A DNA stretch of 64,000 nt from positions 2,480,001 through 2,544,000 of the forward strand of contig NW_023503972.1 in NCBI RefSeq assembly GCF_014529535.1. The letters are read 5' to 3'. Under the pieces are notes generated by a model, which was not told the origin of the DNA, ran no database searches, and saw only the letters and a list, made by a program, of their open reading frames with translations. This document shows positions 13,001-25,400 of the stretch, one piece after another. The position numbers and the translations under genes are program-made. Positions within the stretch are counted from its first letter, which is position 1. Every line of letters starts with the position of its first letter. This stretch comes from Bradysia coprophila. Lineage: Eukaryota > Arthropoda > Insecta > Diptera > Sciaridae.

Positions 13001-15896
13001 TTCCAATCGACTTTCGGCGAAAAATTGGTGTACAAGTTCTTATTCGATTCAGATTACAACGAAGAACCGGTGCTGCCGTCACCGACTCAGCTCAAGCATA
13101 AGATCTTAATTAAGAACAAAAAATTGCCAACGGAAATTCCGGTGCCGTCGACCAGCACAGGTGTTAGGTGAGTACAGGCAGCGGTGATGGTACTGTCTAA
13201 AGTTCACAACGAAACTGTTACAATTGCAGAAACACACCACTGCGACACCAGGCCAGTCAACCGGGTCGAACCAGTTCCATAATTTCTAACGTGAGCGGTG
13301 GTTCAGTACCAGAAGAATTCAGTGACGACGATTACGATGATGATGACGAGTACGACAACATGGATGGTATGAGCTGCCTGAAATTGATCACTTCCGGAAA
13401 CGATGAGTCACACAGTTTTTCACTGTTTCAGATAAAACATTCAACAACTTTTTCGGATCGATAGACGAACGGACATCACGTAACAGTTTGTCCACACCAA
13501 CTAGACGACTGGAAGTGGACGAAAAGCCAAAGAAACGAGGTACTCAAATAGGTAAGAGGTGATACTTCGGTTTGGAGAGTACTGTTTCAATTCAATTCCC
13601 CTTCCCCTCCCTTAGCCCGCGAACTCTCCGACATGGTAATCTACGTGCAAGCAATCAAATTCCGTGGACTGAATCCGTTAAGTCCACGAAACTCTGTGAG
13701 AATACAACCGCCACCCAGTGCGGGTAGTTCAAGTGGATCGCTTGTGACTGTCGGTAGCATTCTCAAAAGCAGTACAATTCCACCGTCGTCTGGCAATTCG
13801 ACCATGACATCATTGCCCTCTGTTGATTCGGGAACGATGTCTTCGGAACCAGAATCGTCTGGTGCATCATCGCACCGAAAGCTACCGTATCCGAGCGTCA
13901 ATCATCCATGTTATCAATGTTGTTCAATACACGAAACAGGTGCCAAAAAACTGTGCCGTAAACTTCCACTGCAAATGATTGCACACACCCAAACTCAGCT
14001 GATGCGAACGTATCCGGCCGGATTGCGCATCGATTCATCAAATTTCAATCCGGTGTTTTTCTGGTCATGTGGCATACAAATGGTGGCGCTAAACTATCAA
14101 ACACTGGACCAGCCAATGCACATCAATACGGCCATGTTCGAAGAAAACGGCTCTTGCGGCTTCGTCTGCAAACCGGAAGTTTTGTGGGACCAATCACATT
14201 TAATGTATCGACGATTTAACCCGCTGGAGAAGGAATTTGACGGCCTGCATTCTTCGCAAATCGTAATAAACATCGTCTCTGGACAGTATGTGTGCCAGTC
14301 GCACCTGTTTGCCAGTACGTACGTCGAAGTGGAAATGTTGGGTAAGTTAGACGGCGACAACTTTTTTTTTTGCAGCGAGAAGCTAACCGATCAATCGTTC
14401 CCGCTTATTCCTTTGCAGGCATTCCAGTCGATTGCAACAAGAAGAAAACGAAAATCGTAAAGAAGAATGCGCTAAATCCGATTTGGAACGACACTTTCTT
14501 CTTCAAAGTCATGTTCCACGATTTAGCTTTCCTTAAGTTTAGTGTTTACGAATCGGACTCGAATCATTTGGTGTCGCAACGTGTTATACCATTGAAGTGC
14601 CTCCGACCGGGTTATCGACATGTTCGCTTAAGATCACCCACCAATCAACCGCTGAGTATGGCCTCCCTGTTTGTTTACTCTCGAGTTGAAGAGGAGAGCC
14701 TGGAACGAACTTCTGACGAGACTGATGATTTTGCGACCATACAAGAGGAACCGACACAGGCGGGTGGCGAAAGCACGGCTGACACATCAGCAAAACCATC
14801 AACATCATTAATTGGTGCCAACATTCCATTGAAACGCCGCATGTTTTTCCTGACGATTTATGGTGTGACTGACGAACCATACACAATATTCAAAATCACC
14901 CAGGAAAGTACCACACAAGAAGTCATCACCCAAGCACTCCAGAAATCGAATCGACCCACACAGAATGTGAACGACTACATTCTCATCGAGGAAGTGCAAC
15001 GAGGATGGGAGAAAAAAGATCGTGAACTGCCAGCCACGCAACGTGTTTTGGATATGTTTGAGAAACCCTTGCAGGCTCAAGGTCAGTGGCGAGGCGACGG
15101 AAAATTCATTCTGAAGCGGATCGGTGACGATCCGAGTAGTCGAGCATGGCTGACATCGATACGAAGTGTATCGGAACGTCGATCATTAAGCGCGGCTGGA
15201 GCAGGTGACTCGAGTGCTTGGGACGAAACGGAGAGTTTCCTCGTATGCGTGTACAATGTGTCTCCGGACATACCGTATGCAATTTTAAAGGTTCCGATCA
15301 GCGCAACAGCACAAGACGTTTTAGCTCAGTCGCTGGTTAAAGCCAGGCGTATGGAAAATCCGAATAACTTTGTACTGAACGAGGAACTAGAATTCGGCAG
15401 CAGTGGCACATCGACCAGTAACACACAACAGCGGTCGCTGTCGGATAACGAAAATGTCTACCTAACGCAAGCCAACTGGAAAACGATTGGTCGATTCATT
15501 CTGCAGGACAGAACACAGGTGACACCATCGATGAGACGCCATAGAATAGCAATTGATAAAATAAGTAGAGGACTTAGCATAAGTAGAGCAGCTGTTTTAA
15601 GTAGTACCTCGAAACCACCGATTAGCGTTGCACTCAGCGATCCAACAACTTCCCGCACCAAATCCCGTTCAGAAGATGCGGGCACCTCACACGGCATGGG
15701 CCGTGGCATATTCCGTGCGAAAAACAATTCCGAACGTGAAACGCCATCGTGCAGTCCACGGCAAAAGCAACGGGAAACGCGTCGCGAAGTCCATTCGGAG
15801 GGTGAAACGCTTAGCGATGAAGACGTTAAAGAATATGACCTGATCTATCGACTGAAAAAGGTCTCGTTAAGAAAAATGAAAGCCTGGAAATCCTGA
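10069..15896 (+). CDS. PLCE1: Phospholipase C epsilon (RasGEF end, PLC X/Y, C2, two RA domains), 5' end not seen
   Basis: Twelve exons join in frame: 10069-10189, 10252-10503, 10569-10937, 11012-11946, 12007-12143, 12201-12421, 12487-12835, 12903-13167, 13230-13366, 13432-13551, 13616-14341, 14419-15896. All introns are GT-AG and 51-85 bp. They encode 1702 residues. The first two exons read as the end of a CDC25/RasGEF domain ([16 protein letters not shown]). Next come a PLC PH/EF-hand-like region, then the X domain from about residue 720 with catalytic [18 protein letters not shown] and the second His in YHGHT. An acidic X-Y linker (residues about 905-930, rich in Asp) follows, as in autoinhibited PLCs. 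Then Y (from ELSDMVIY, about 971; FFW...QMVALNYQT), C2 (NPIWND) and two Ras-association domains (about 1345-1445 and 1490-1590). The enzyme cleaves PIP2 to IP3 and diacylglycerol downstream of Ras/Rap/Rho GTPases. The true start lies upstream and was not found. Confidence 0.93.
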
Positions 15897-16101
15897 GTAA
15901 TAACCATTTATGAGGCGTGGTTTTAATGCAGAAGGCAACCAAAAAAACGACATCAAAAACCTCGCACCCGAATGACATTTTGTGATCAAAAGAAATGAAA
16001 GATTTTGAATTTCAAAAGAAATCTGGAAAAATTGAAAACTTTCTTGTGTTGGACTGGACATACATGCTTTGATTACGGAAAAACTTTTAAACTTTTACAC
16101 A

Positions 16102-16107
16102 AATAAA
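16102..16107 (+). terminator. Candidate polyadenylation signal of PLC-epsilon
   Basis: AATAAA about 205 bases after the PLC-epsilon stop. Further A-rich AATAAA-like hexamers follow near 16380-16410, so the exact end is uncertain. Confidence 0.4.
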
Positions 16108-16109
16108 AC

Positions 16110-18260
16110 ACACAACCACCTGAATATCCCTTCTTCTTGTCCCCTTTCCTCATCACACGCACATTCACACATAATGTACACGAGAACACACACTTTTTAT
16201 ACTCATCCTCGTCCTACTTCATTGAATATTTTCAGAACATTATAAATGACAAAGAGGGAAACAAACAAAAAAAAGAGAAAAAAAACTAAGGATCTTCCAG
16301 TGCCCATTTTCGTCATTTAAAAGTGGATTTAAATGATAAACTAATACTTGACGTGCACCAGACCATAAACTATTAAAAGAATTATATCAAATTAAAATAA
16401 AAAATAAAAATTATTTGAAAGAAGAAAAAAAGAAAAATTTAGGAAAATGTTCATTAAACTAACTACTAAAAAAAACTAAAAATATTTTTAAAAAAATATT
16501 AAGAAAACTAAACATATTTGAATGAGGAAAAACAGCCAGTGAAACTGTTGCTACGGAGATTTATTTGAATGGAAAAGATACATTTTAAAAAAATCGAAAA
16601 GCTCAGAAAACATTTTTTGGCCAAGAAATTCTTTAAATCGACATTCCGCCGTGAAACAATGTTAGATGTTCTGTTCTGTTGGCTAGTAAGCCAGCTCGAG
16701 TCGAAATTGCAACACTCGATGGTTTTATGACCTGAGTTACCCGAAACCTGTTTTGCCCTGACCTGAATTAACAGAAGACCTAAAGATAATCAGGTTCGAC
16801 CTGTCATGTGTAAGGTTTAAATGAAACGGGTTTAGGTCGAGTCAGGTTTCTCTTTGTTTTTCAGGTCGAGTCATTACTTGACCGCCGTCAACCGATTCCA
16901 AGCCTACTCTCGGAAATTTATAAAAAAAGCAAAATCTTTCCAATTTTAACTTTTTTCGTCAAACCAAGTGATAGCAGCCTCTTTATTTTTCGTTATTTAC
17001 CAGTTTATATAAGAAAAACGAAGAAAAAATCGATTGCGGCATTCTATATTCAGTCAGCGTTGAGAAAATTATCCGAGTAACTTTGGACTTACCTCGGCTT
17101 TACATTGCTGTTTGAAATTTTTCTTTTCGATCCGTATTATCAGCCACTTCTAGGACTTGCTTTGCCGAATTTTGCATTTGAATTAACTCATTCTGCTTCA
17201 GATCAGTATTGTCATAAGGAAGGAAATCAATTACGGCACGCGTAGCACGTCAATCTATCCAGATTTGTATAGAATACCTTGCTACAGCCTCGGGGTTTTT
17301 TGTTGACCTAATAGACTGATCAAAGTCATATTACAAAATATGAATTTGCTTCGACTTCATGGTATCATGTCTTCACGTTCAAAAGTCGATTTAACGAATG
17401 TCTTGGTCAAAGATCGGTCAACTAAGTTTCATGATTCAGATACAGATGAAAACTTAAAAAAAAAATATTTTAAAAAACGATAGAGCAAGTATATGTAAAA
17501 TACACCGAATACGAATGTGAAAAAAGAGAAACGTTTCTAAATAATAAACAAATTTAAAAGATTTTTTTTTTTGAAAAATTTAAATATTTTATAAATTATT
17601 TTGTTAGAATTGTGTTTTTAAATCAGAGTTCTGGTTTTTTGAAAGAAATGGCATTGACTGTTGTTCAATTTAAAAATCAGTTTCATATTTTATTTACAAA
17701 AATTTTAGAATTCTTCTTTATAATAGATAATATATATTGTGTAAATAGAAAACATAAACTCGAATTATAAAAATTATAAATTATACAAACAACAACAAGA
17801 ACAACAAAACTTGAACTACACATAAAATTAGGATGGAAAAAAAATTAAATAAAAAAATTATTGAAATTGTTAATCGGAACTAAGTCCAACAAAAAGAAAA
17901 AAAAAATCATCAAGAGAAAAATTATGTTTATTGTGAAATTTACGAATTTAATTGAATTAAAATTTCTTTTTATAGGTTGGTCTCTCGAGTTTGTTTCATT
18001 TACAACAAAAAATATTACCCCTGAACGATTCGTTAGGAGAAGACTTTATTATTTATTCAAAGCGAAAAAAAAGACTGCTCGCATACGATTCGTTAACAAT
18101 GGAAACACATACCTTGGCTTCTTTTTCTAAATTTCCCTCATTTTTCTAAAATGATAACTTGGTAAAATTAGATTTCAAAAAAAATCAGAAAATTTAGAAA
18201 GCATGGGCTTGAGAAAGATGGAAAACATTTTCCCAAAAAAAGTCCCAAAATAAAAACTAA
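16110..18260. other. Very AT-rich non-coding stretch with two dispersed-repeat fragments
   Basis: No gene is recognised. 16614-16650 and 17385-17440 resemble the two arms of the palindromic element at 56398-56652 (for example GAATGTCTTGG near 17395 and CTAAGTTTCATGATTC near 17422), separated here by about 750 bp. 16710-16880 repeats short ACCTGA/GGTCGAGTCAGGTT words. 17460-18250 is dominated by A and T runs. Confidence 0.4.
16935..17052 (+). repeat. Dispersed repeat, copy 1 (direct match to 30826-30943)
   Basis: About 115 bp aligns with 30826-30943 in the same orientation. Shared words include CAATTTTAAC, TTTTTCGTCAA, AAGTGATAGCA, ACCAGTTTAT and GAAGAAAAA. Identity is roughly three quarters by eye. 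The class is unknown. Confidence 0.6.
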
Positions 18261-18269
18261 AAAAGAACA

Positions 18270-18547
18270 TTATAAAGTCGGAGCATTATAATTTGATCGA
18301 TTCTACTCATTTAATTCATTTTTAAATAATTGTAGTTTTCGAAGAAATCATTTCGAAAACATTACAGTATAAAAGCTTAGAAGCGTGCATTTGAACGGAT
18401 TACCCGCAGGTATACCGCGAGTAAACAGCTCTAATGTGCATGTGTAAGCTTTTATACTATAATGTTTTCGAAATGATTTCTTGAAAAACTACAATTATTT
18501 AAAAATAAATAGAATCGATCAAATTATAATGCTTCGACCTTATAAAG
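18270..18547. mobile_element. Palindromic MITE-like element, 278 bp
   Basis: Arms of about 105-115 bp are inverted copies: TTATAAAGTCGGAGCATTAT on the left pairs with the complement of ATAATGCTTCGACCTTATAA on the right. The arms continue through ATTTGATCGATTCT, AATAATTGTAGTTTT and AAATCATTTCGAAAACATTA. A roughly 60-bp unpaired centre separates them. There is no coding capacity. The structure suggests a foldback-type non-autonomous DNA transposon. Confidence 0.85.
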
Positions 18548-18812
18548 TCTGCATAAGGAACTGTTTAAAACTAACGCTTAAAAGTAATAGATTTTTTACA
18601 TTTCTATTCTAGTCTTCTTTCTTGTGAAGACTGCAAGAATGCTACATCATTAATCGTGCATCTCTTTTATTTTAACTGACCGTTCAGAAAATTCAAATTT
18701 AATTTAATTTTCTGAAGAAAAAAATAGAGCTATGGGTTGATGGTTCAGTGAGCGATTTTTTAGTCCCAATAAATATGAGACTACTTATTTATTTATCGTA
18801 TGTTAATTTCCA

Positions 18813-19035
18813 GGTTCTGAAAGAACGGGGTAAGACACTTTCCAGTTGATCACGAAGGCGGCAACCTGCAGCCGCCAACTAGGTTTGGAAAATTTTATAT
18901 GACAATTTCCACTTAACAAAAAAAAATTGTTTTCAAGTTGACTTTTCAAACAATATACAATAGCAGCAGCTATGTGTATATGTCTGAATTGTCAAGATTT
19001 GTGTTTCGCCCGCCTTCGTAAGTTCTTTCAGAACC
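18813..19035. mobile_element. Short terminal-inverted-repeat element, about 223 bp
   Basis: GGTTCTGAAAGAAC at 18813 pairs with GTTCTTTCAGAACC at 19022-19035. A second inner pair is GAAGGCGG near 18854 and CCGCCTTC near 19010. No coding content and no clear target duplication were seen. A MITE is the simplest reading. Confidence 0.7.
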
Positions 19036-19039
19036 TTGG

Positions 19040-19766
19040 GTAATTTGACTCTCATCGTACAGTAAGTATCACATCGTCAGTAACTGAGATTTACATAAAA
19101 ATAAGAAGAAGAAAATTTTGCGAAGCAAACGCTCGAAAAAAATGACGTTCCGCGTCAAACACACTGTGTTGTGGTTAGTAATCAAAACAAAGCTAAAAAA
19201 AATGAGTCTACTAAAAAGCGCTGAAAAGATGACATATTTCTTGCCTACCACTTGAATAAACTAAACTCGTGCGAATTATGGCCCTGGCTTCTCTCTAGCC
19301 GCAAAGTTCACACTCGCTCAAATGATCTATTTCAAAATCCTTAATTAAGGGAAAAATTCTTTTAAGAATACAATTTAACGCAAAAATTGTCTTGTACTGA
19401 AACATTTAATGTTATGTAAAATTTACATTGTAAATACATGCTTAAACTTACCTTCAAAACTCACCTTTCTGAAGTAAGACCGAATGAAACTATAAGAAAA
19501 TATTTTCACATCTGCGATTTTGAAAGCCTCTGAGAGTTACTCGAGTGAGTTATTCGTGTTATCAAGCAAGCAAACAAAACCTCTTTTGAGAAGTATTTCT
19601 AGATTATGAGACCAGAAATACAGAATTTAATTACTCTACTGATAAGAAATGTTTCTGGAAATCCGTTACAAATTACTCAATATAACGTGTTATCAAGGAA
19701 TTTACAACAAAACAGCGCAAAAATTTCGAGGAAACAAGGAAAAAATGTTGTGTTTACAATTACTCC
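19040..19766. other. Non-coding stretch, nothing recognised
   Basis: AT-rich DNA with short chance frames only. Confidence 0.4.
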
Positions 19767-20145
19767 AATATTGCCCATCTACGAACTTAGCCTCATGAAT
19801 ATCATTCTCTGCCAATTAAAACTAAAATTTTGAAAATCGGGTAGAAATTATTTAAGATATTGCTGTAACACCGTCTGGTGTAGAATTTATCCCATCTCGT
19901 TGTTTTAACATTATCCATCTAAGAACTCAACCTCGTGAATTTGAGTCTTCGTCGATTAAAATTTGAAAATCGGAAAGAATTACGGAAGTTATCGCGGTAA
20001 CAAGGAAAAATATCTGTTGAGAATTACTCCCAACTTATTACTCCAATATTGCTCATCTACCTCAACCTCATGATTTTCATTCTCCGTCGATTAAACCAAA
20101 ATTTTTAAAATCGGTTAAGAATAACTGGACTTATCGCGTTAACGT
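19767..20145. repeat. Degenerate tandem repeat, about 138 bp, three copies
   Basis: Three diverged units start near 19775, 19911 and 20051. Each contains CATCTA(C/A), CAACCTCATGA or a close variant, TCGATTAAA, AAAATCGG, then GAATTA and ATCGCGGTAAC. Copies differ by about a quarter of positions. Confidence 0.6.
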
Positions 20146-20277
20146 TTTCTGTATTTAACGTTTTTTGTCAATGTCAATGTCATTGGTCAATTCAACATCA
20201 AACCGTAACACCTTGGTTCACCTGAATATGTTTACAATTGTCTCAAGCACCTCAAAAAGAGCATCTCAAAAAGCAAT

Positions 20278-20920
20278 CGACAAATTTTGTCCTGCACGCC
20301 AAACGCTTATTTTATTTGCCTATTATTGGGGTTCGATTGCTCAAACCCGCTTACAAAAATTAGCTCGTTCCATATAATCTGAGCTAAACAGTGATGTGCT
20401 GAAAACAGCGCCAAGCCACAATAATTTGCCGAATACGGCCTGTCAGTGAGAGATTTCATTGAATGCTTTAAGCAAAAGAACCCAACAATATTTAGCGAAT
20501 TATACGAAAAATAAAGTAGAATTTTGTTACAGAGCTGGGTCAAGTGAAACATTATTGAATGGAAAGATTTTGTGCGTTTACCATGTGCGATCTAGCGGTT
20601 TGCAAGTAAGTTGTCTTGCTGATATTTTTAGGAATTTTAGAATCTAAGAACTTACCGTTTAAAAACCACCTGCTTAACTTTACTTTAATATCCTCTGAAA
20701 AGTTTTCGTTGCATTACATACTAAAAACCACTTATTCCAGCACCACGGCTCAGGGGTCCCGATAGTTTCTAAGTAAATCTGCTCCTTTAAGCTGATAATT
20801 TCAAGATACTGATCGCTTAGTCAAAATTATTTGTCCAGACGTTCCCGATAAATTCACGACGAACACTTGATTTATGAGGAAATGTGTTTAAAATATAGGC
20901 AAAGTATCTAGTGACACATA
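20278..20920. repeat. Interspersed repeat, copy 1 (uninterrupted)
   Basis: This stretch is repeated at 22478-22750 plus 25232-25715 in the same orientation. Near-identical segments include ATTATTGGGGTTCGATTGCT, CTCGTTCCATATAATCTGAG and ACCATGTGCGATCTAGCGGT. Divergence rises towards the right. An 81-codon minus-strand frame is open in both copies, but the five differences in its conserved core all change residues, so it is not evidently a gene. Confidence 0.85.
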
Positions 20921-20972
20921 ACCCGTGTCGCAGGACAATCTTCAATAAAAATATCTAAAATTGTAACATTTA

Positions 20973-21129
20973 TAGATCATCTTCAAGGTCGTTTGAAATG
21001 CCATCCACATCAAGAAATGTATTCCACGTTAAAAAAAAAAAAGCTCATACAAATGAATGAATGAACGAAACATTTAACGAAACTTAAGTGATATTAGGTC
21101 TAAAAGTATCGTATTTTGAAGATGATCTA
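20973..21129. mobile_element. Short inverted-repeat element, about 157 bp
   Basis: TAGATCATCTTCAA at 20973 pairs with TTGAAGATGATCTA ending at 21129. There is no coding content. It is a possible small MITE; the 14-bp arms make it weaker than the other elements here. Confidence 0.5.
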
Positions 21130-21590
21130 CGGACTAGAAATCTCTTAGAGTAGGAAGATTACGATTTTCGCATAAGATGAAGTTAAAACATGAAAATTAC
21201 AAGGCTTACGTCAAGTTACGTGAAAAAAGCAGTCTCTTTGTTACCAAACCGATCTGAGTGGTCTAGGCACTGGAAAACACGAATAAAACAAAAGTTTATC
21301 GACATAGGGATAATCAAGCTTAAAGTAAATTATATTAAAACAAAACACTGAGAATTACTTTAAATAGTAACGGAACAGTTTCGGATAACTACATCTTCAT
21401 TCTGAATCGCCACTCAAAAAATTGGTTCGCACAAAATCAAGTACTTTTTCAGTTTTACTTGGTTTTTGTGACTCGACGAACAATTGCGTTTTATTACAGA
21501 ACTAAACTATGTTACGTAAGCCTCTTAATGTGATTATATATAGGTATGTAGGCATGTACGCAAGATTAGATAGGTAACAAAAGCAACGAC

Positions 21591-21623
21591 TTAAATAGAA
21601 AAGGTTTCTCTTTTTTTCAGTTT
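21591..21623 (+). promoter_or_regulatory. Candidate core promoter of the ten-cysteine secreted protein gene
   Basis: TATA-like TTAAATAG at 21591-21598 lies 28 bp before the A of TCAGTT at 21618-21623, which matches the arthropod initiator. The predicted ATG at 21684 follows 65 bases later. The TTTTTTTCAG here could instead be a splice acceptor. Confidence 0.45.
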
Positions 21624-21683
21624 AGTTTACTTGATTCATTCTCCACAGCAACTTCGTCTGTGCTGACAGAACTTTTAAGCATA

Positions 21684-21980
21684 ATGTCTGGGCCAAAGGT
21701 TTTTGTTATCCTCTTAATTTCAACTGCCTGCTTTGTGTCTTGTGATGCATGTATATGCCATACTGAGTGCGCTGGAAGGCATTGCGGTTGGAACACCTAT
21801 ATGGAAGGATGCCTCGACGAGAACATCTATCAGTGTAACGGCTCACCCGGTTCAGCAGCTGTAAATCTTGGTCGTTGTTTAAATGGCTGTCGTCCTCTAG
21901 GTTGTTCTTTGGATTATTGTTACGTACCAGGTACCGTAAACAATGTTCCGTATTATAGTGATGTTAATGTACAGAATTGA
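21684..21980 (+). CDS. Small secreted ten-cysteine protein, function unknown
   Basis: A 98-residue protein, taking the ATG at 21684 because it is followed directly by a hydrophobic signal peptide (VFVILLISTACFVSC). An in-frame TTG frame extends 24 bases further upstream. Cleavage after about residue 22 leaves some 76 residues with ten cysteines, starting CICHTEC and ending CSLDYC, enough for five disulfides, plus a Tyr/Asn/Val-rich tail. Single exon, no introns. The higher GC and balanced codons stand out from the surrounding AT-rich DNA. I do not recognise the family; it could be a salivary, reproductive, defence or cuticular secreted protein. AATAAA occurs at 22283. Confidence 0.7.
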   Translation: MSGPKVFVILLISTACFVSCDACICHTECAGRHCGWNTYMEGCLDENIYQCNGSPGSAAVNLGRCLNGCRPLGCSLDYCYVPGTVNNVPYYSDVNVQN

Positions 21981-22282
21981 ATGGTAAAAATACATAGATG
22001 AAACGAAGTGAAATATATATTGGCAACATGTATACGAAGGTTTATTATCCGTTCGTGGCTGATGTGAAAAAAAAAATCTTGAAAGAAAATCGAAATCGTG
22101 GGTTCAAGTTCAAAAATGAGCAAAATGAGTCGTCTGGCCCCGAAGATATGGTCCGAAAAACGTTTACGCTTATCATCCCATGCACCCATCGATATAATAT
22201 CGGGTTGATTGGCACACACGAAGAACGAAAATTCGGAAATATATCACACATAAAACGATACAAATTTTTAATCACAACTCAA

Positions 22283-22288
22283 AATAAA
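22283..22288 (+). terminator. Candidate polyadenylation signal
   Basis: AATAAA 303 bases after the stop of the ten-cysteine protein gene. No closer match was noticed. Confidence 0.3.
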
Positions 22289-22477
22289 GCGAAGGGACAT
22301 TAAAAAGTACATTCAAAAGGGAAAGGAGCATTAAGATTATCAAATATTTGTGCGGTTTATTCCGCGCGCTTTCTTAGAACGTAAGTTATGTTACCTATAT
22401 TACACAAACGTTTTTGGTGTTTGCTTATCTACCCTATATTATATCGATGCATGCACCTCATCATTTTAGGAGTTGAA

Positions 22478-25400
22478 TCGATAAATTTTATCACGCCAAA
22501 CGCTTATTATTTGCCTATTATTGGGGTTCGATTGCTCAAACCCACTTACAAAAATTAGCTCGTTCCATATAATCTGAGCTAAACAGTGATGCGCTGAAAA
22601 CAGCGTCAAGCCACAATAATTTGCCGAATACGGCCTGTGAGTGAAAGATTTCATTGAATGCTTTACGTAAAAGAACCCAACAATATTTAGCGAATTATAC
22701 GAAAAATAAAGTAGAATTTTGTTACAGAGCTGAGTCAAGTGGAACATTATTTATTTATTTATTTATTTATAGTTACAACGGAACAGGCCTAGGCCCAATT
22801 ATACATTGAACTTAAGAAAAAATAATACAAGAAAAAAATTTATTACGTGATCGAATTTAAAGTTAAGAGAGGAAAAGAGATGATTAAAAGAAAACAATTA
22901 GAATGGGTACAGACTTTTCACCGTTGACTTATATTCGTTGTAAGTGGAATTAAATATGTCACTGTGCCGAAAGTAAACATTATGGTGGTTCTGCATTCGA
23001 TGAACCGGCGAATTGAGCTGTATGTTCGACGATGGTGTAGGAAGGCGGAATAGGTGATGGTCATTTTGCCGAGTAAAACGTTGCGGTACGTGAGCTGCGA
23101 TACGCGATGATAGACTGGTGACGATTCTTTCGTGGATGATTTTGTACAGAACCATTTCATCCAATTCGAGACGGCGGGTTTCTAGTGATTTCATTTTAAG
23201 ATATTTCAGTCTAGTTGGGTAGTCAGGTTTTGTCCAGTTGAATCGGTAGTACAGCATCCTTGTAAATTTACGTTGCACCTTTTCTACTTGTTCTTTATAC
23301 TTCACATAGTAGGGGTTCCAAATGGTACTGCAATACTCCAGTCTGCTTCGAACATACGTGTTGTAAAGCTTGATCAGGCTAGCCGGACGTTTGAAGCTCT
23401 GAGTACTTCTAAAGATGAATCCAATAAGTTGGTACGATTTTTTCGTTGTTTCATTGATGTGGGCAGCGAAGCTCTCTTTACTATCAAACGTAACACCGAG
23501 TTCCTTTTTTGTAGTTTTCTTTTCGATTGGCGTATCATTTATGGAGTATTGATAGTTTATCGGTTGAGGCTTGCAAGTTATCGACAACGCCGAGCACTTT
23601 TCTGGGTTGAGATTCAAATTATTGTCGTCACACCATTCCGAGAAAGATACGATGTCGGATTGTAAGCTACAACCGTCTGCCAAACACTCAATTTTTCGGA
23701 AGATTTTGTTGTCGTCGGCGAACAACGAGCTAGACGAAGTGAATATGTCTGGTAAATCATTAATAAATAGCAAAAACAAGAGAGGACCCAGTATCGATCC
23801 TTGTGGGACCCCCGATGTCGGAGTAATACAATCCGATTTACCCCCTCCAATCACGACATATTGGGTTCTTTCCAGAAGATATGAGCGGAACCATCGCAAC
23901 GTAATTGACTTAATTCCAAAGTTCTGTAGCTTGAGAAGCAGCAACCCATGAGAAACTTGATCAAAGGCTTTCGAGAAATCGGTAAATATGACGTCCAACT
24001 GTCCACCGTCCAAAATCGAATCAGTGATTTGAGTAGCGAACTCTAGCAAATTCGTAAGAGTCGATTTACCTGTCACGAAGCCGTGCTGCGCAGGTGTAAG
24101 ATATTCTTTCACATGTTGGTAAACTTTATTAAAGACAATTCTCTCGAAAACCTTTGACGCAGCTGCCAGTATACTTATCGGCCGGTAATTACACACATCT
24201 GACCGTTTTCCAGTCTTATATACAGGCGTCACGTTACTAATTTTCCATGCAAACGGAAACGAGCCCTCTCGGATCGATTTATTGAAGATTATTGACAACG
24301 GCAAACTGACAGATGGAGACAACCTTTTATAGAATATCGACGGAATATTATCCGGACTTGACACCTTGTACTGATTGAGCTTATCAAGTATTAGCTTAAC
24401 CTCCTCAACCGTAACATCGGTAAAATAAAAGTTCGGAGCTATCTGATTCACAACAAACTCGTGGTAGCTAGCATGTTGGAAAACGCTAGAGAAATACTTT
24501 GCGAACAAGTTGCACACAGACTCCCGATCTTCAGCTAGTTCTGAGCGAAAATTAACTTGATTCGGAATGGAATTGGTCTTCCTCAACGACTTAGTATACG
24601 AGAAGAAAGCTTTCGTATTGGAAGTGATCTTGTCTTCGATGTCGTTGATATAAGCCTCCTCACAAAGCTTTTTTCGCGCTTTGAATTCTTTCCTCAAACT
24701 GGCAAACAGCGCATAGTCCAGCGGACTCTTAGAATGCATAAACTTGATTCTCGCTCTTATCTTCCGTTTCAGCGTCTTTATCAGATCATACGAGAACCAA
24801 CATGGGTAGCTTTTCGCTGCACTCTTTACCGTCGGAATCGAATCAAAAAGTGACGTTAACAGCCTGTAGAACTCTTGAACTGATTCGTCAACACTGCGAC
24901 CATCGAATACTTTACACCAATTAACCATACTTACACGCTCATTAAGCACATCATAATCAGCTCGAAAAAAGTTCAGTTTGGGCGGTCGGTTTTCCTCCAG
25001 AAAGCGGAGAGGAGAGACATCAATCAGAAGCGTGACAGGAGGGTGGTGACGATCTATGCGAGAAATAGAATCATTATCGGTGTCAATAATAATTTTGTCA
25101 GAATCGAGATTAGACAACACCAAATCCAACGTTCTATCATTGACATTTCGCTTCGAGTTAAATTGACTGAGATTAGTTAACGAAAGCACATCGACAAACG
25201 ATTCAGCGATGTTACCGACTACGTCATGGAAAGAATGGATGAATGGAAAGATTTTATGCGTTTACCATGTGCGATCTAGCGGTTTGCAAGTAGCAAGTAA
25301 GTTGTCTTCCTGATATTTTTCGGAATTTTAGGATTTACCATTTTTGATTATGAGTTCACAGATTGTAACTGTAACACATTTGTATTTAAAAACCCTCTGC

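Noticed and set aside
21684..21980. Reading the ten-cysteine protein as a venom peptide or named defence peptide
   Set aside because: The cysteine spacing does not match a family I can name, and cysteine richness alone does not show function.
20307..22747. Minus-strand frame of 81-93 codons (MFHLTQLCNKILL...) open in two places
   Set aside because: It lies in an interspersed repeat. Differences between copies in the core change residues rather than being silent, and no domain is recognisable.
23273..24853. Plus-strand frames of 98-130 codons inside the retrotransposon
   Set aside because: Antisense shadows of the intact reverse-transcriptase frame.
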